Assembly (NCBI GenBank): GCA_947589735.1 | Contig: CANQCR010000001.1 | Coordinates: 62,001 to 126,000 of the forward strand | Source of the DNA: an uncultured Bacilli bacterium | GTDB taxonomy: Bacteria; Bacillota_I; Bacilli_A; RF39; UBA660 | Length of the DNA stretch: 64,000 nt | Direction of reading: 5' to 3' | In this document: piece after piece, positions 28,571 through 37,968 of the stretch | Layout: each line of letters starts with the position of its first letter | Numbering within the stretch: position 1 is the stretch's first letter | Position numbers and translations under genes: made by a program | The notes under the pieces: model-generated | Databases searched by the model: none | What the model saw: only the letters and a program-made list of their open reading frames with translations | What the model was told of the DNA's origin: nothing

Positions 28571-30679
28571 CTATAATTGACTGATGGTCGTATCACCTAA
28601 AATATGTTTTTGAACTTGTAATAAGTCAAAAGCAGTTACCCTACCATCTTTATTTACATCACAAGCTTTAAGATAAGCACCACTTAATTTAGCATCTCCT
28701 AAAATATATTTTTGAACTTGTAATAAATCAAGGGCATTTATTTTACTATCGCCACTAGCATCACCATAGATTAAAGCTGTATATGTATAGGCGTCACTTC
28801 CACTTGTAATAGTGATGGTATCTCCTGTTGCTAAATATTCACTTGTTAAGACTTTAGAGCCACGTTTAATCGTTACGGTAGCTTGTGGTTCATATGCTTT
28901 GATTTTATTTATAAAATCAGATGCTTTTGTTGTAAGTGTTAAACCATTAACGTAATCACCATCTAAGTTGATATTCGTATTTTTAACAATATCACTGATA
29001 GCTTTAGATGGACCCGTTGGGGCTTCTCTTTTAACATTAATAGTATATGTCTTCTTAGCACCATTTTGAGCTGTTACAACAATCGATACTTGATTATCAC
29101 CGACATTCAAACTTTTAGCACCAACGCCACTTACTTTAGCATTAGCATTAATCGTTGTAGCAGCAAATGTTACTGAGCTAACGCTATTTAAAACACTAAA
29201 TGAATAACTTGTTTTATCACCACTAAAGCCAACGACTGTTTTAGCTCCACTACCATCATTATATGTTAAAGTTTTTAAATAATTATTAGGGTTACCCGTT
29301 TTAGGTAAAGCTGTTGCTGTTGGCATACTAGAATAAACAGGGATATTAAAGGTAAATGGGGCATCTATTAGATTAGCTTTTTTGTATGAAGTGTGACTCT
29401 TAACAGCTTCACTTGATGGAGCAACAATATTTTGCTGATACTGATGCGTATAATTACTGTTAGCCGTCTTACCTAGTCCTGTTAAATATTTTTCAATTGT
29501 ATTATATTTTTTAAAATAGCTTGTATCTTGACCAGCTTGAATATAGCCATCACTTATCCATTTAGCGCCACCTACGATAGCTTTTTCTGGTGAAGTCCAA
29601 GGTCTACCACTACTAGTATCCTTGCCATCCTCACCACCATAAGCATAAACTAAAGCTCTAATTGCTGACTCGCCATCAGAACCACTATTAGCGCCAATAT
29701 TAAAGAAATTATAATAACCAGCTGGATAATTTTTCTTATTATATGTAAAAGAATTACCTGATACGGTTATATTAGGCGTTGTACCAGCTCCAACTTCTTG
29801 AATAGATAAAGCCGCTAAATAAACAGGATTAATGTTTTCTTTAGTAGCAGCTGTCATAAAATGATCGGCATACTGACTAATATAAGCACTACCTAAAACA
29901 TTTTTAACAGCTTCTAGTGTTTGGAAAGTTGGATTATAAGATAATGTTTCAAATTGGAAGATATAAGTATCTGATAAGAAATTACGGGGATCCATATAGT
30001 AAGCGATGGTATCATAGTTAGCCGCAAACCATTTCTTCCCATCCCAAGGTGTAAACGTATCAGTTTGCCAATTATAATTAGTTTCCGATGTTGATAAGTA
30101 TCCTTGAGTTGAAGCACTATTTGAATATATTAAACTTTTCTTACCTTTGTTTTCGCCTTTAACAGCGGCATCAAAAGTAAGGCCTGTATTAATAGCAACA
30201 AAGTTCCAATTAGGGTGAACCTCTTTCATTACCGCTAAATGAGGCCAGTAACTATCTGGAAATCCTTGAGCTTTAAAAGTATTTTTTAAATCGGCTGGAA
30301 TCCAATCAGTTGTTGTAATATTACGAATGTTAGCCGTACATGCCCATCCTTTGAATGTTGTACCATTATAAACAATACTAAAATAGCTATAAGTCGTTTT
30401 ACATTCACTACCATTACCCGATGTTGGAGCCTTAACTGGCGCTTTACTTTCAATAACCGTTATATCATCACCATCATCAAGCCAGTATGTTCCACCTAAT
30501 TTTGAATAATTTGGCTTACCGCCATTATCAGCATAATAACAATCACCGGTTGATGCTGATTTTAATTTACATTTACCTTGCGCAATATATTTAGCTTTAT
30601 AATCAGCATTTACTTGATAATTAAAGGCGAAAAAAGACGCCATCAAAATAGCTATCAACAATATATATTTCTTATGCAT
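28571..30679 (-). CDS. Secreted glucosaminidase (GH73/LytD-like) with cadherin-like domain and C-terminal type I dockerin
   Basis: FPDSYWPHLAVMKEVHPNWNFVAINTGL...; DASGDSKINALDLLQVQKYILG and DVNKDGRVTAFDLLQVQKHILG dockerin repeats; start set at MHKKYILL. Confidence 0.85.
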   Translation of the reverse strand: MHKKYILLIAILMASFFAFNYQVNADYKAKYIAQGKCKLKSASTGDCYYADNGGKPNYSKLGGTYWLDDGDDITVIESKAPVKAPTSGNGSECKTTYSYFSIVYNGTTFKGWACTANIRNITTTDWIPADLKNTFKAQGFPDSYWPHLAVMKEVHPNWNFVAINTGLTFDAAVKGENKGKKSLIYSNSASTQGYLSTSETNYNWQTDTFTPWDGKKWFAANYDTIAYYMDPRNFLSDTYIFQFETLSYNPTFQTLEAVKNVLGSAYISQYADHFMTAATKENINPVYLAALSIQEVGAGTTPNITVSGNSFTYNKKNYPAGYYNFFNIGANSGSDGESAIRALVYAYGGEDGKDTSSGRPWTSPEKAIVGGAKWISDGYIQAGQDTSYFKKYNTIEKYLTGLGKTANSNYTHQYQQNIVAPSSEAVKSHTSYKKANLIDAPFTFNIPVYSSMPTATALPKTGNPNNYLKTLTYNDGSGAKTVVGFSGDKTSYSFSVLNSVSSVTFAATTINANAKVSGVGAKSLNVGDNQVSIVVTAQNGAKKTYTINVKREAPTGPSKAISDIVKNTNINLDGDYVNGLTLTTKASDFINKIKAYEPQATVTIKRGSKVLTSEYLATGDTITITSGSDAYTYTALIYGDASGDSKINALDLLQVQKYILGDAKLSGAYLKACDVNKDGRVTAFDLLQVQKHILGDTTISQL

Positions 30680-30732
30680 CTTATCACCTACCATTAAAAA
30701 TATTATAACAAAAAAGAGCAAAGACTTAAATA

Positions 30733-31269
30733 TTACTTTACTCTTTTGTACACAACTAGACACTTATTAGCTAATTTTTTACACTTTATTTGTTCATATT
30801 TATCGGTTTTAACTTCTTCTGTCTCATATTCACAGACGATAATTCCATTGTTTGCTAGTAAATCATATTGATAAATTAGATCAATAACACCATTTATAAG
30901 ATTTAAATGGTATGGTGGATCTAATAAAATCAAATCAAATTGTTCCTTCTTTTGATGACACTTAATTAAGGCATCTGTATAATTAGACATCATAATTGTA
31001 ACATCATCCATATTAAGGGTATTCTTTTTTAAAATGTTGATAACTTTGGGGTTAACATCGACAAAAAGGCAACTTCTAGCGCCATTTGATAAAGCTTCAA
31101 TGCCAAGAGCACCACTACCAGCAAATAAATCTAGGACACGTGATTCTTTAACATAATTTTGAATTGTCGCAAACATCGACTCTTTAACTCGGTCCATCGT
31201 TGGTCGTGTACCATCAATATCAAAGCCTTCTAATTTACGACCTTTGTATTTACCACTGATAACCCGCAT
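30733..31269 (-). CDS. rsmD: 16S rRNA (guanine(966)-N(2))-methyltransferase RsmD
   Basis: MRVISGKYKGRKL, RPTMDRVKESMF, LDLFAGSGALGIEALSNGA, LLDPPY. Confidence 0.96.
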   Translation of the reverse strand: MRVISGKYKGRKLEGFDIDGTRPTMDRVKESMFATIQNYVKESRVLDLFAGSGALGIEALSNGARSCLFVDVNPKVINILKKNTLNMDDVTIMMSNYTDALIKCHQKKEQFDLILLDPPYHLNLINGVIDLIYQYDLLANNGIIVCEYETEEVKTDKYEQIKCKKLANKCLVVYKRVK

Positions 31270-31285
31270 AAAATCACCATCTTCA

Positions 31286-31507
31286 TTATACCATAGAGCT
31301 TAACAAATTACTAATGACATTAAGGGTATCAACCATCTTATTAAACTTATCACTAGGTCTTAATTGGTAAGCAGCACGCATTTCTTCTTTAAACTGTTTA
31401 AAAGAGCTCGGATCTCTAATTAGACGTTTATACCAGATATTATGTTCTCTTAAATATTTGATATATAAAGGGTCTTGTTTTAAATTAAATTGAACTTCTA
31501 ACGGCAT
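31286..31507 (-). CDS. ylbE: YlbE-like protein
   Basis: Short ORF with LREHNIWYKRLIRDPSSFKQF; adjacent to ylbD and rsmD. Confidence 0.8.
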   Translation of the reverse strand: MPLEVQFNLKQDPLYIKYLREHNIWYKRLIRDPSSFKQFKEEMRAAYQLRPSDKFNKMVDTLNVISNLLSSMV

Positions 31508-31854
31508 TAATCATCTAAGTGTTGATAGATTGGTCTTGCTTCATAAGATTCGTTATTATTACTAGCTGCACTACCAATCGTAAGATCACTTACAACTCCT
31601 AAAACTCTTTGAATACTATTAATTGATTCTTGAACCGCGTCAAGATCAATATTTTTTAAATACCCCATTATATCAATATTATTTGGCTTAACATCTTTTT
31701 TATCATCTTTTAAATAAGGATCCCAAGCTTTAGTATCATCGCCATATAAATCATATATTTCATAAAATCCTTGCCATGTCATCTCCCCTTTTTTAACATA
31801 GCTAATTAGATGGGGATGACTTTTTACAAAAGCTTTAAAATCTTCCTTTGCCAT
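31507..31854 (-). CDS. ylbD: YlbD-like putative coat protein
   Basis: FKAFVKSHPHLISYVKKGEMTWQGFYEIYDLYGDD pattern. Confidence 0.8.
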   Translation of the reverse strand: MAKEDFKAFVKSHPHLISYVKKGEMTWQGFYEIYDLYGDDTKAWDPYLKDDKKDVKPNNIDIMGYLKNIDLDAVQESINSIQRVLGVVSDLTIGSAASNNNESYEARPIYQHLDD

Positions 31855-31876
31855 TATATCACCTATACTATTATAT

Positions 31877-31904
31877 GAAAAAAGGATAGTTAAATAACTA
31901 TCCC
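31877..31904 (-). terminator. Intrinsic terminator after GH25 gene
   Basis: GGATAGTTATTTAACTATCCTTTTTTC minus strand. Confidence 0.7.
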
Positions 31905-33100
31905 GTGTACATTATATCGATATCGACATCACCATTAATGCCATCAATCTGTCCATTACTACACATCTGCCATAATAGATAATCACCTTTATAATTTGTT
32001 TTAGATGTATAGTGAGCAAGCCAAGTTGGATATGATATTTTCATCCACATACTTTCTAGGTAGACTTTACTACCATATAGCATAGCGTCATAGCCTTCTT
32101 CTTTCAAACGGTCCATGAATGCTACTCCAACACTCGTTAGGCCGTAAAAACTTAATTCATATTCATTAAAATAATTCCATTGTTCCCAGTCAAAGGCAAT
32201 TGGTAAGTCAATATCATAGCCTTTAATTTGATCGATGACCCATTCGGCATCAGCTATGGCCATCTCTTTGCTATCGGCATAAGAATAAAAATATAAACCA
32301 ACCGGTATCCCATATTTCTTAGCTTCCGTTATATTTCTTTTAAACTTACTATCCAAAGCATAATCGCCGTCGGTTCCAATTTTCGTACCAACTCTAATGA
32401 TGACAAACTCGGCTCCGGCATCTTTTATCTTTTTAAAATCGATATCTCCTTGCCACCTTGATACATCAAGGCCAATCTTCGTTTGATCATTTTTATATTC
32501 TTTAATAACATCACTAAACTTTGTATGAACTTTAGGAGATGTACTATCACTACCAGAAGACGATGTAGGTTCATAAACATTAAGAGTGAAAGGATGGGTA
32601 GCGACATTACCACTCTTATCGACCGCTTTAAAAGTTACTTTATACTTTCCTACTTTATTGACGTCATACTCACCTTCAATATAACAATTAGGTTTATTAT
32701 CAGCATTATCGCCACATAATATTTTATTAATAAAGTTCTTATTCCCTTTTTTAACATTATATGAACTACTTAGCCAAATTAATGGTTCCACATTATCAAC
32801 GACATTAATATCAAACGTATGCGTTTTTTTCTTACCATTTTTATCTAAGTAATTTAAAGTTAGCGTTTTAGGTCCAACTTCGGTTGTATCAACAACTTCA
32901 TCATCGATGATTTCACCATCAATCTCACTGACAAAATCAGATACTTTAACATCTTCTAAGAAGGCAACTTCAAGATTTTCCTTAAAGACAATCCGGGTTG
33001 GTTCTTCCTTTTTTGGGGTATGCTTAATGGCAACAAAGACACCAATTAAAATAGCAATGGCAACAAGAATAGCAACCACAATAATTATTTTCTTTTTCAT
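31898..33100 (-). CDS. GH25 lysozyme-like muramidase with N-terminal TM anchor and Ig-like (DUF5011-type) domain
   Basis: IGLDVSRWQGDIDFKKIKDAGAEFVIIRVG, GLYFYSYADS; N-terminal TM. Confidence 0.88.
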   Translation of the reverse strand: MKKKIIIVVAILVAIAILIGVFVAIKHTPKKEEPTRIVFKENLEVAFLEDVKVSDFVSEIDGEIIDDEVVDTTEVGPKTLTLNYLDKNGKKKTHTFDINVVDNVEPLIWLSSSYNVKKGNKNFINKILCGDNADNKPNCYIEGEYDVNKVGKYKVTFKAVDKSGNVATHPFTLNVYEPTSSSGSDSTSPKVHTKFSDVIKEYKNDQTKIGLDVSRWQGDIDFKKIKDAGAEFVIIRVGTKIGTDGDYALDSKFKRNITEAKKYGIPVGLYFYSYADSKEMAIADAEWVIDQIKGYDIDLPIAFDWEQWNYFNEYELSFYGLTSVGVAFMDRLKEEGYDAMLYGSKVYLESMWMKISYPTWLAHYTSKTNYKGDYLLWQMCSNGQIDGINGDVDIDIMYTG

Positions 33101-33103
33101 TAC

Positions 33104-34696
33104 TTATCCTTCTTTCTTAAAAGGGGCATAACTTTTAGCGATAAGTTCAGCTACTTTAACGCCATCGACACTAGCACTAGTAATACCACCCGCGTAGCCT
33201 GCTCCCTCACCGCAAGGATATATGCCTTTAATATTACTTAATCCTTCTTCATCACGAAGGATTCTAACGGGAGAAGAAGTCCTACTTTCAATACCCGCTA
33301 AAATAGCATCACTTCTAGCATATCCTTTTATTTGATGATCAAAATAAGCAATGGCTTCCTTCAAAGCATCATTCATATAATTAGGTAATAATTCATTTAA
33401 GTTAGCAAATTGATAAGATCCTTTAAATAAAGGTTTAACTTCACCAAAACTCTTAGATAAGTTTCCTTTTACATAATCTTCATATAGCTGAACAGGGATT
33501 TTCCCGTTACCCAAAAGATACGCTTTATGTTCAAGTTCTCTTTGAAGATTTATACCACCTAAAACTTTGTTATCAAAGTCTTCGGGATTAATTGTTACAA
33601 CAAGCGCACTATTAGCATTTAAGGCATCTCTTTTACTATAACTCATTCCGTTAATCGCAAGGCATTCATCTTCAGATGATGCGTTAATAACATAGCCACC
33701 TGGACACATACAAAAGCTATACACCCCCCGATTATTAGAAGCCTTATAAGTTAGCTTATAACTTGCTGGTGGTAAAGACTGGTTATCGATACCATACTGA
33801 TTTTTATTGATAAGAGATTGGGGATGTTCAATACGGACACCCATCGCAAAAGGTTTAGCTTCCATATGAAGATAATTATATAACATTTTAATTGTATCTC
33901 TAGCACTATGACCTAAAGCTAAAACTAAAATATCTGTAGCCATCCATTCGTTATGATTTACTTCTATCTCCTTTATTTTACCATCAATTACTTTAATATC
34001 GGTAAGACAAGTATTATATCTTATCTCACCACCATTTTTAATAATCTCTTCCCTCATACCTTTTACAATTTCACATAGCTTATCCGTTCCAATATGAGGT
34101 TTATTTTGATAGGCAATTTTAGCGTCAGCGCCATATTTAATAAAGGTATCAAAAATGAGATTACGTCTAAAATGACTATCTTTAATTCTAGAAAGAAGTT
34201 TACCATCAGAAAATGTTCCGGCTCCCCCTTCACCAAATTGAACATTAGATTCGGTATTTAATGTGCCGTTATTCCAGAAGTTAGTAACATCGATAAGGCG
34301 TTCTTCAACTTTCTTACCGCGTTCGATAACGAGTGGGTTGTAACCATATTTTGAAAGAAGATAAGCACAAAATAATCCCGCCGGGCCCATTCCGACAATA
34401 ACCGGATGGTGGGTTAAAGTTTTCTTACCCACGACACTAAATACATATTCTTCTTTAGGCGCTAAAAGAACACTCGCACCTTTACTTCTTTTAAGTATTT
34501 CTTTTTCATTAAGAGCTTCAACATCAACGGTATAGACATAAACTAGTTTAGGTTTATGTCTAGCATCTAAAGATTCGTTTTTTATTTCATATCTTATAAT
34601 ATCTGCTTCTTTAATTTTAAGTAGCTGAACTAGATGCTTTTTAATAGAACGAGTACCTTCTTCATAAGGTATTTTAATATCTTTTACTCTAATCAT
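33104..34696 (-). CDS. FAD-dependent dehydrogenase (COG2509-like)
   Basis: VIVGMGPAGLFCAYLLSKYGYNPLVIERGKKVEER, NVQFGEGGAGTFSDGKL, YPCGEGAGYAGGITSA. Confidence 0.9.
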   Translation of the reverse strand: MIRVKDIKIPYEEGTRSIKKHLVQLLKIKEADIIRYEIKNESLDARHKPKLVYVYTVDVEALNEKEILKRSKGASVLLAPKEEYVFSVVGKKTLTHHPVIVGMGPAGLFCAYLLSKYGYNPLVIERGKKVEERLIDVTNFWNNGTLNTESNVQFGEGGAGTFSDGKLLSRIKDSHFRRNLIFDTFIKYGADAKIAYQNKPHIGTDKLCEIVKGMREEIIKNGGEIRYNTCLTDIKVIDGKIKEIEVNHNEWMATDILVLALGHSARDTIKMLYNYLHMEAKPFAMGVRIEHPQSLINKNQYGIDNQSLPPASYKLTYKASNNRGVYSFCMCPGGYVINASSEDECLAINGMSYSKRDALNANSALVVTINPEDFDNKVLGGINLQRELEHKAYLLGNGKIPVQLYEDYVKGNLSKSFGEVKPLFKGSYQFANLNELLPNYMNDALKEAIAYFDHQIKGYARSDAILAGIESRTSSPVRILRDEEGLSNIKGIYPCGEGAGYAGGITSASVDGVKVAELIAKSYAPFKKEG

Positions 34697-35900
34697 GATA
34701 TCCTCTTATACTTTTAGCAGCTAAGATAGCGCTAAGCCATACGAAGCCTAAATTATAGCCACCACACACGCCATCAACATCTAACATTTCACCGATTATA
34801 TACAAGTCTTTTTGCTTTAAAGATTCCATTGTTAAAATGTTGATTTCATCTAAACTAACCCCACCGGAGCATACCTGAGCCGTATTAAAATCAGCATAGC
34901 CGGTAATTGGAACTTCAAAGCTTGTTAAATCATCGATGAGACTGTTTTTCTTTGAAGGCGTTAAAGTTGCATAAAAGCTATCATAACTAATCTTATTCTT
35001 CTTTAATATGATATTACTAAGTTTATAATTGATTAGACTATCAAAGAAAGAAGAAATATTAAGATATGGTAGTTTATCACTTCTTTCATCAAGATAAGTT
35101 TTAGCGTCATCGATAAAAGGTAGAAAATTAAGAATAACTTTAACATCTTTTTTATTAGTTAACTCTCTAATAGCTACACTACTTAAATTAAAAATAGGAA
35201 TACCACTAATGCCATTATCCGTAAGTTGTACTTCGCCACTTTCTTCTTGAAGTAAATTGTTACCGACATATAAGCTTGCTTTAGCATCAAGACGCACACC
35301 AGCCCAATCTCTTAAATAAGGTAAGTTTGTAAAAAGAGGTGTCAAAGCTGGTAAAGGATTAATAAGGTGATGAAAAGGCTTAACTAAATTATAGCCATCA
35401 CCATTAGATCCTGTTTTAGGATAAGCTTTAGAACCGGTAGCAATAACAACCTTATCGGCTTCATACACGCCATCAGAGGTTTCTACATAAAACTTATCTT
35501 CATAGCGAATATTTAAAACGGCAACGTCAGTTTTGATAACAACGCCACATGATATAGCTGCATTTAATAACGATTCTAAAACACTGACGGCTTGATTTGA
35601 TCTAGGGTAATAATAACCCTTTTGAATTTTAGGGACAAGACCGATATCATCTAGAAAAGTTAAAACTTCTGCTTTATTTTTTTCTGTAATTATATCACCT
35701 AATAATTCTTTCTTTTTCGCGTGATAATAATTTACATCAAAATCTTCATTGAAGTAGTTGCACCTGCCATTACCGGTTAATAATAATTTTTTCCCGCAAC
35801 GTGCATTTTTTTCTAAAATAGTAACTTCATTAGTATTATCTTTAGCTTTTATAGCGCAAGCAAGACCACTAGCTCCCCCACCAATAATAATTATTTTCAT
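34689..35900 (-). CDS. NAD(P)/FAD-dependent oxidoreductase (YhiN/HI0933 family)
   Basis: MKIIIIGGGASGLACAIKA, CGKKLLLTGNGRCNY, GEMLDVDGVCGGYNLGFVWLSAILAAKS; start set at MKIIII. Confidence 0.92.
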   Translation of the reverse strand: MKIIIIGGGASGLACAIKAKDNTNEVTILEKNARCGKKLLLTGNGRCNYFNEDFDVNYYHAKKKELLGDIITEKNKAEVLTFLDDIGLVPKIQKGYYYPRSNQAVSVLESLLNAAISCGVVIKTDVAVLNIRYEDKFYVETSDGVYEADKVVIATGSKAYPKTGSNGDGYNLVKPFHHLINPLPALTPLFTNLPYLRDWAGVRLDAKASLYVGNNLLQEESGEVQLTDNGISGIPIFNLSSVAIRELTNKKDVKVILNFLPFIDDAKTYLDERSDKLPYLNISSFFDSLINYKLSNIILKKNKISYDSFYATLTPSKKNSLIDDLTSFEVPITGYADFNTAQVCSGGVSLDEINILTMESLKQKDLYIIGEMLDVDGVCGGYNLGFVWLSAILAAKSIRGYHD

Positions 35901-35913
35901 TTTATCCTCCTTT

Positions 35914-37911
35914 TTATTCATAAATATATTGTTTTGAAGTATCATCATAATTATGTAGATATTCATTATCATAATTATAATCATTATACTCTTCATCTTC
36001 CATTTGATAAAACCTCGTATGAACTAAGACAATCGGTAATGATAACTTTTTAGCCATCATTAAATCAAATGGGGTAATAACATCATAACAATATAGACAC
36101 GATGGCTCTAAAAATGGATATCTCTTATAGACCGCGGAATCAAAGATACTATCACTTACTTCTTGATATAAAATCTCATTATATCTTCTTGTATGTTCGA
36201 TTAGGTATGCGGCCAAATAGATATCATTTATTTTATAAGTACCCGTACTATGATTAGAATATATTGAATAAGAATCAGCGTGATAAATATGAGCAATTCT
36301 CTTAGGATCAAGATAATTGAATCCATAAGCGACATATTTTCTAACGGGACGAATGGTTGTTAATTTTTTACTGCTCACTAAAGATAGTGAATGTCCCGGT
36401 GGGATATGAGCGTCTATCGCATCATTAAAAAAGCGATGTGATTGGTTAAAAGGATGAAGGGCATCCTCGTCCCCTCTTTCTTCCCGCGTGACATGAACAT
36501 AAAGATAGAACTCTTCACCTTTAAGATCGTAAATAGGGACATCTCCTTCAATGCGGGGTGTTAATAAATCTAGTCTTAACGTTTTTTGATTCATATCTTG
36601 ATAAGCTAATTCTTTAGCCATCTGATAATCATCATAAAAGTTTAAAACTAAATCTGGCGCTAATGCAAGAGAATGATAGAAGTTAACTTGGTCTTCTTTT
36701 TTCATATGCGGTAGATTGATAATATGATAATAAATCTCTAAACGTTTTTTAAAAGAGGTTAAGTCTTCTTTAGAAAGTGGAATAGCATCAAAAGAATAGG
36801 CATCATAAAACTGCATCATCATTTTTAAATTAGCTAAAAAATTATAAGGAATATCTTTAAAATAACGATCAATTAAAATAGGGCCAAGTATTTGCGCTAA
36901 AGAGACCTCACTAAAAGAAGATAATTCTAATGCATCAACACAAGTATCATCATACCTATCTCTTTTTTGTTCTAACTTTTCTGGATTAAAAGTTGGGGGT
37001 ATTTCTTTTAAAGCATCTTTTACCTTTAAAAGTTCATCATACGTGTCATATCCGTTATCACTTAAATATACTAAAGCATTATATCTATGTGTTAAATTAA
37101 TATATGATGATTGCTCATAAGGAGATGTTAACACCCGCTCTAACACCATCCGGTATTTATTAATATCAGGAATTGTACTAATCTTTTCAATAAATAAAGA
37201 GTTAAAAGATAAACTATCAGGAATAATTACAGAACTATCTATTAATCTTAAAATATCATCTAAAGGTAAATTAGCAAAATAACTTGTAAAAGGCTCTTTC
37301 CTAATTAAAAAGGAAATGGCCGTATTGGATAAATAATCAAAAATGTTAAGGTCTTGAGTTAGCCTGTAAAATTCATATATACCAATATTTTTAATTACTT
37401 CTATTTGAGCTTGCTCACCTAAATATTTAATTTTAATTATCTCTTTAGGAGATGATGATGAAATATAATCAAACAAGTTTTTTGCCCAAGTAAAAGACAT
37501 ATCATCAATAAGACCATTTACATCATCTAAATGGTTAACAATATAAGGTAAATAGGATGTATCTTTTAAAGATATGCTTAAAAAATCATTATGACTTAAT
37601 AAAATACTTGTTAAAATAACCCGGCGATACGGATGTTTATCGATACATTCTAAAAAAGATGCATTGAAAAAAAGAGCAATATCTTCTACCATCATATTAT
37701 CTAGTAACAAGCTTAATAAAGATGATGGATTATAAAGAGCAACTTTCAAATTTAAAGCCTCTTCTTTAACACTTAAACTTGTAAAAAAGCGCTGACGCTC
37801 GGCTGGCGCTAAAGAGGATAAAAAAGCTTTAGGATCTTTTTTAAAAGTTTCTAAAGAAGATATATTTATATCCTGTTTTGGTTTTGTTTCTAAAGTTGTA
37901 TTCGTTTTCAT
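35914..37911 (-). CDS. Uncharacterised 665-aa protein
   Basis: Long ORF with RBS-preceded ATG (MKTNTTLE); no family recognised with confidence. Confidence 0.75.
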   Translation of the reverse strand: MKTNTTLETKPKQDINISSLETFKKDPKAFLSSLAPAERQRFFTSLSVKEEALNLKVALYNPSSLLSLLLDNMMVEDIALFFNASFLECIDKHPYRRVILTSILLSHNDFLSISLKDTSYLPYIVNHLDDVNGLIDDMSFTWAKNLFDYISSSSPKEIIKIKYLGEQAQIEVIKNIGIYEFYRLTQDLNIFDYLSNTAISFLIRKEPFTSYFANLPLDDILRLIDSSVIIPDSLSFNSLFIEKISTIPDINKYRMVLERVLTSPYEQSSYINLTHRYNALVYLSDNGYDTYDELLKVKDALKEIPPTFNPEKLEQKRDRYDDTCVDALELSSFSEVSLAQILGPILIDRYFKDIPYNFLANLKMMMQFYDAYSFDAIPLSKEDLTSFKKRLEIYYHIINLPHMKKEDQVNFYHSLALAPDLVLNFYDDYQMAKELAYQDMNQKTLRLDLLTPRIEGDVPIYDLKGEEFYLYVHVTREERGDEDALHPFNQSHRFFNDAIDAHIPPGHSLSLVSSKKLTTIRPVRKYVAYGFNYLDPKRIAHIYHADSYSIYSNHSTGTYKINDIYLAAYLIEHTRRYNEILYQEVSDSIFDSAVYKRYPFLEPSCLYCYDVITPFDLMMAKKLSLPIVLVHTRFYQMEDEEYNDYNYDNEYLHNYDDTSKQYIYE

Positions 37912-37937
37912 AGTTTCTCCTTTTTGTAGTATAACAC

Positions 37938-37968
37938 AAAAAGAAAAAAAGTGATATAAAATCACTTT
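37938..37968 (-). terminator. Intrinsic terminator of parEC
   Basis: AAAAGTGATTTTATATCACTTTTTTTC minus strand. Confidence 0.7.

Noticed and set aside
29290-29340. LPKTG motif in the dockerin glucosaminidase (TATALPKTGNPNNYL), possible sortase signal
   Set aside because: It is in the middle of the protein, with no following TM segment or basic tail; the protein ends in a dockerin
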